Source: CAVRUD01 sp963849635 (GTDB taxonomy: Bacteria; Chloroflexota; Chloroflexia; Thermomicrobiales; UBA6265). Taken from it: a stretch of DNA of 26,632 nt. The stretch covers positions 1 through 26,632 of the forward strand of contig CAWKIA010000034.1 in assembly GCA_963849635.1 (NCBI GenBank), in the 5' to 3' direction. Below the pieces are notes generated by a model that ran no database searches, was not told where the DNA came from, and worked only from the letters and a program-made list of their open reading frames with translations. A program made the position numbers and the translations under genes. Each line of letters begins with the position of its first letter. Position 1 is the stretch's first letter. Shown in pieces: positions 22,912-26,632 of this stretch.

Positions 22912-25530
22912 ATGGAGCTGTTGGAGCGGCAGGGGCAACTCGCGGAGCTCGACGGATGGCTGCAGGAGGCCGCGGCCGGCGGGGGCCGCGTTGCGCTGGT
23001 CGGCGGCGAGGCCGGCGTCGGAAAGTCGGCGCTCGTCGGCCAGTTCTGCGCGGAGGCGCGCGGGCGGGCACGGGTCCTGGTCGGGGCGTGCGACGCCCTC
23101 TCGACCCCGCGCCCCCTCGGGCCGTTGCTGGACATCGCGGCGGAGGTCGGGGGCGAACTCGACCGCCTGGTGGGCGAAAACGCGCCGCGCGACCGGATGT
23201 TCCGCGCGGCCATGGCCGAGCTGGGTGCCGGGCGGGCTCCGACCGTGGCAGTGATCGAGGACGCGCACTGGGCCGACGACGCCACGCTCGACCTGCTCCG
23301 CTTCCTGGGGAGGCGCATCGGGCCCGTCCCGGCCCTGCTGGTCGTCACTTACCGTGACGACGAGGTGGGGCCGCATCACCCGCTGCGGGTTGTGCTCGGC
23401 GACCTATCCACCGCGGCGCCCCTGCGCCGCATGACCCTCCCGCCGCTGTCTGAGGAAGGCGTCCGCCAGCTGGCCGAGGGGAGCGGGGTCGACCCGGTCG
23501 CGCTCTACCGCCAGACCGGCGGCAACCCCTTCTTCGTCACCGAGGTGCTGGCGGCGCGGAGGCCGGGCATTCCGCCCACGGTCCGCGACGCCGCGTTGGC
23601 CCGCGCCGCCCGGCTCTCCCCGGCGGGGCGGGCGACGCTCGACGCCGCCGCCGTGGTCGGGTTCGCGGTCGACCCGTGGGTGCTGGCTGCAGTCACCGGA
23701 GGTGGGACCGGCTCCGACGAGTGCGTGGCGTCGGGGATGCTGCGCGCCGAGTCCGACCACCTCGCCTTCCGCCACGAGCTAGCGCGGTTGGCGGTGGTGG
23801 ACGCGATCCCGCCGCAGCGCCGGCGCGACCTGCACCGCCGCGTGCTCGATGCGCTGATCGCGCGGCAGTCTGGCCCCGACGAGGCGGCGCGGCTCGCCTA
23901 CCACGCCGAGGAGGCCGGGGACGGAGCAGCCGTGTTGACCTACGCGGTCGCCGCGGCCCGCCGGGCGACGGAGCTCCGCGCACACCGCGAAGCGGCCGCC
24001 CAGTACGCCCGCGCCCTCCGCTTCGCCGACAACCTGCCCACGCCTGAGCGGGCGCATCTGCAAGAGCAGCGCTCCTATGAATGCTATGTAGCCGACCAAT
24101 TAGCCGATGCAATCGCAGCGCGCCAGGATGCGCTGGCGGCCTGGCGGGCAGTCGACGACCAGCTAAAGCAAGGAGAATCCCTGCGCTGGCTGTCCCTGTT
24201 GCACTGGTACGTCGGGCAGAGCACAGAGGCAGAGGAATTCGCGCGCGACGCGCTGGATGTTTTGTCCAACCTGGACCCCGGACCGCAAATGGCCTGGTCC
24301 TGTAGCAATCTTGCCCAACTTCGGATGCTGGCCTGGGACGCGGAGGCGGCGATCATCTGGGGCAACCGGGCGATCGTCCTTGCCGAGCGCCATGGTGAAA
24401 TGGCCGCCCGCGTCCATGCCCTCAACAATGTCGGCGCGGCGTTGCTGCAAGCTGGAGACGACGGCGGATGGGCGATGCTCGAACAAAGTCTTGCGCTCGC
24501 CCTCAAAGCCGATCTTGAAGAACACGCGGCCAGGGCGTTCACGAACTTGTCGTGGCACGCCGTCGAACGATATCTCTTCGAGCGCGCGGACGAGTACCTC
24601 GCGCGAGGCTTCACCTACTGCCGCGAGCGCGATTTGGACTCCTGGCGGTTCAACATGCTCGGTTGGCAAGCCATGGCCCATTTTTATCGCGGTCGGTGGA
24701 GAGAGGCGACCAGCAGCGTCCAGGAGGTTTTGCGTCACCCAAATATCTCAGTTACAAGCCGCATCAACCCGCTGGTGATCCTCGGCCGCATGCGGGCACG
24801 GCTCGGAGATCCGGAGGTCTGGAGTGTCCTCGACGAGGCCATGGCCCTGGCCGGGCGAACCGACGAGTTACCGCGCATCGGCCCTGTCCATCTCGCCCGA
24901 GCCGAGGCGGCGTGGCTGGCGGGCGACCTTGATCGGACCGAGGAGGAGGCGCGGGCGGCCCTCGACCTCGCCGTCCGGCGCGGGCACCGCTGGCTGGCTG
25001 GCGGTTTGGCGTCGTGGCTGTGGCGAATCGGGCGCCTGGATGAGTTTCCGGCGGACCTGCCCGAACCGATCGCTTGCCAGATCGCGGGCGATTGGGCCGC
25101 CGCCGCCGCGGCATGGGATGCGCTCGACTGCCCCTACGAGGCGGCGATGGCCCGGTTGGACGGCGACGAGCAGGCGTTACGCGCGGCGCTGGCGACCTTC
25201 GAGGGACTCGGAGCGCGCCCCGCGGCGGCGCTCGCCGCCCGTCGCCTGAGGGAGATCGGTGCCCGCATCATCCCGCGCGGCCCGCGCCGTTCCACGCGCA
25301 CCAACCCTGCCAACCTGACTGAGCGCCAGCTTGAGATCCTGACGCTGGTCGCCGAGGGCAGGACCAACGGCGAGATCGCCGACCGGCTCTTCCTGTCGCC
25401 GAAAACGGTCGAGCACCACGTCGCCGCGGTCTTCACCAAACTCGACGTCGATTCCCGCACCGAGGTGGCCGATGCCGCGTCCCGGCTCGGGTTCGCATTC
25501 CAACGTAGGGGGCCATCCCGCCCGGATTAG
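22912..25530 (+). CDS. Large ATP-binding LuxR-family transcriptional regulator (LAL/MalT-like)
   Basis: This 872-residue signal-transduction ATPase has an N-terminal AAA/STAND domain with a P-loop at 31-40 (GGEAGVGKSA) and a Walker B at 113-118 (AVIEDAHWADD). A long helical middle (about 300-780) resembles TPR-like repeats. The C-terminal LuxR helix-turn-helix (about 800-860) reads LTERQLEILTLVAEGRTNGE, then IADRLFLSPKTVEHHVAAVF. Such regulators bind an inducer in the helical part, oligomerise with ATP and activate promoters. ATG 22912 has no ribosome-binding site but lies at the expected transcription start. Base composition falls in the middle: 24061-24120 is 53% GC against 87% at 23581-23640, suggesting a joined or faster-evolving sensor region. 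The target genes and inducer are unknown; neighbours do not reveal them. Confidence 0.93.
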   Translation: MELLERQGQLAELDGWLQEAAAGGGRVALVGGEAGVGKSALVGQFCAEARGRARVLVGACDALSTPRPLGPLLDIAAEVGGELDRLVGENAPRDRMFRAAMAELGAGRAPTVAVIEDAHWADDATLDLLRFLGRRIGPVPALLVVTYRDDEVGPHHPLRVVLGDLSTAAPLRRMTLPPLSEEGVRQLAEGSGVDPVALYRQTGGNPFFVTEVLAARRPGIPPTVRDAALARAARLSPAGRATLDAAAVVGFAVDPWVLAAVTGGGTGSDECVASGMLRAESDHLAFRHELARLAVVDAIPPQRRRDLHRRVLDALIARQSGPDEAARLAYHAEEAGDGAAVLTYAVAAARRATELRAHREAAAQYARALRFADNLPTPERAHLQEQRSYECYVADQLADAIAARQDALAAWRAVDDQLKQGESLRWLSLLHWYVGQSTEAEEFARDALDVLSNLDPGPQMAWSCSNLAQLRMLAWDAEAAIIWGNRAIVLAERHGEMAARVHALNNVGAALLQAGDDGGWAMLEQSLALALKADLEEHAARAFTNLSWHAVERYLFERADEYLARGFTYCRERDLDSWRFNMLGWQAMAHFYRGRWREATSSVQEVLRHPNISVTSRINPLVILGRMRARLGDPEVWSVLDEAMALAGRTDELPRIGPVHLARAEAAWLAGDLDRTEEEARAALDLAVRRGHRWLAGGLASWLWRIGRLDEFPADLPEPIACQIAGDWAAAAAAWDALDCPYEAAMARLDGDEQALRAALATFEGLGARPAAALAARRLREIGARIIPRGPRRSTRTNPANLTERQLEILTLVAEGRTNGEIADRLFLSPKTVEHHVAAVFTKLDVDSRTEVADAASRLGFAFQRRGPSRPD

Positions 25531-25715
25531 CGGCGGATCACCGGAGCGCTCGGCCTCTCCGTTTGGCGCGCTGGATCTTTTCGGACGGAGCGGTAGCGAT
25601 TCGGCAATACCAGGATTAAGCGGTATATATAGCCCTGGGTGCGATCGGAAGCGTGGCAGCTCTCCACACTCGAGCCGACGAAGGCGCCGGCGTAACCGCC
25701 CGATCCCCATGAGCC

Positions 25716-26458
25716 ATGACCGTCAATGTCCTCGCCGTTTCCGACCAGATAGACCAACGGATCTACAGCCCGACCTTGAGGCAACGGATGCCCGATGTCG
25801 ATCTGGTGGTCTCCTGCGGCGACCTACCGGCGCGGTATCTGGAGTTTTTGGCCGATGCGCTCGATCGCCCGGTCTATTACGTCCTCGGCAATCACGCGGA
25901 AGAGTTGACGCGCGGCGGGGAAAAGGGCACGCATTACCCGCTCGGCTGCATTGACCTCGGCGGCAAGGTCATCCGCGACGAGAAAACCGGACTGATCTTT
26001 GCCGGCATTCCTGGATCGCCCAAGTACAACGACTTCGAGCCGGTGCAGTTCACCGAGTTCCAGGTCATGCGTATGATGTGGCGCATGGCCCCGCGACTGC
26101 TCCTCAACAAGTTGCGCTACGGCCGGGCGCTGGATGTTCTGGTCTCGCACGCACCGCCGCGAGATATCAACGACCAGCCGGACGTGGCCCACCGTGGATT
26201 CAAGGCGATCCGGCGCTTTCTCCAGAAGTACCGGCCGCGTTACCATCTCCACGGCCACATCCATCTCTACGACCGCTCGAAACCGCACACCGCCGATTTG
26301 CCGGCTACCACATCATCAACGTCTATCCGTTCCAGAAGCTCGATCTCGATTCCGGATCGCGTGGACGCTACCAACTTGACCCAACGTCCCATCCCAGTGC
26401 GACGGCGACGTCGCCCATGCCCACAGCCGCGGCGCCAGCGGACCCGATTTCCCACTGA
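25716..26458 (+). CDS. Calcineurin-like metallophosphoesterase, one frame break
   Basis: This is a two-metal phosphoesterase. Motifs in order: AVSDQID (Asp10), VVSCGDLP (Gly35-Asp36), VLGNHAE (Asn59-His60), SHAPP (His145) and HGHIH (179-183). The frame shifts at about 26288-26291, after the last metal motif; one restored base gives KPHTRRFAGYHIINVYPFQKLD, a typical C-terminal strand. The repaired protein is about 247 residues and ends PADPISH at 26458. Without repair it would run into an unrelated basic tail. The ATG 25716 is preceded by an out-of-frame ATG six bases earlier and no clear ribosome-binding site. The substrate is unknown (phosphodiester, nucleotide or protein phosphate). A new gene begins 41 bases downstream, so they may share a transcript. 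Confidence 0.85.
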
Positions 26459-26499
26459 TCCACATCTCTCTTGCCCTGTAGCCGACGTGGAGCATCCGG

Positions 26500-26632
26500 A
26501 TGTTCGACGAGCAGGTCAACACGGAGTTCGAACGCGCGCGCCAGAAAGCGTTCCTGCGCGATCTGATGTCGCTCTTCCGGCGCCCCCGCAATGATCTCAT
26601 CCCCTACCACGAGATTCGCCAGCGCCTCTCCC
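26500..26632 (+). CDS. N-terminal part of an unidentified protein, cut by the window end
   Basis: The frame starts at ATG 26500 with GGAG 7 bases upstream and stays open to the window edge (44 codons). It begins MFDEQVNTEFERARQKAF and continues LRDLMSLFRRPRND, then LIPYHEIRQRLS. The charged, helical start followed by a loop and a LIPYHEIRQRL segment resembles proteins whose next part is a ParB-like nuclease or similar domain, but the visible part is too short to decide. It lies directly downstream of the phosphoesterase in the same direction. Confidence 0.6.
   Translation, partial: MFDEQVNTEFERARQKAFLRDLMSLFRRPRNDLIPYHEIRQRLS

Noticed and set aside
22273..23379. Long minus-strand frame of 368 codons overlapping the surface protein, terminator and regulator
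   Set aside because: It runs through an intrinsic terminator and the opposite strand of two recognised genes, with no domain or ribosome-binding site.

Overview
The window is GC-rich DNA with dense bacterial genes, many GTG/TTG starts and a mixture of enzyme families (MoeB-rhodanese fusion, protein-bound-sulfur cysteine synthesis, PQQ/NHL beta-propellers beside a sigma factor, MalT-like LuxR regulators, xPxTG-tailed surface proteins). Together these suggest a chromosomal segment of a Chloroflexota bacterium, perhaps close to Thermomicrobia. That placement is inferred from gene content only. I saw no rRNA, tRNA, CRISPR array, transposase or phage gene.

Layout. 149-1309 (-): a frame-broken cytosine-deaminase-like amidohydrolase. 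1564-2754 (+): rhodanese-MoeB fusion with a strong terminator. 2989-7497 (+): a peptide-type ABC transporter operon (Tat-exported binding protein, two permeases, no ATPase genes). Both of its gene junctions carry palindromic heptanucleotide (GTTCCAA/TTGGAAC) elements, and one of these contains a four-helix-bundle protein gene between 25-bp perfect inverted repeats. 7597-11347 (+): an ECF-type sigma factor, a small protein, a membrane-anchored PQQ/NHL beta-propeller and a decayed NHL copy. 11440-12276: SMP-30-like lactonase. 12421-13607: threonine synthase. 14195-15970: M28-like peptidase with a remodelled active site. 16042-17973 (-): cysM-cysO-mec. 18270-20671 (+): RpiR-type regulator and M20 amidohydrolase. 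20908-22417: two tandem secreted paralogues with sorting-signal-like tails. 22912-25530: large LuxR-type ATPase regulator, probably leaderless. 25716-26458: metallophosphoesterase. 26500-end: a gene cut by the window edge.

The clearest biochemical system is split across the window: the MoeB-rhodanese protein is the expected activator and sulfurylating enzyme for the ubiquitin-like carrier CysO. CysM would then build cysteine on the CysO C-terminus and the JAMM protease Mec would release it, as in the mycobacterial CysO/CysM/Mec route. Here CysO reads eight residues past its Gly-Gly, into a heptanucleotide hairpin that also supplies the first codons of Mec.

Caution: at least five otherwise well conserved genes carry a single apparent frame break, the amidohydrolase carries several, and three genes around the sigma locus carry in-frame stops. 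Most single breaks fit one missing base, which is as compatible with consensus error in the assembly as with gene decay. Claims that depend on one base, including the CysO tail, should be read in that light.
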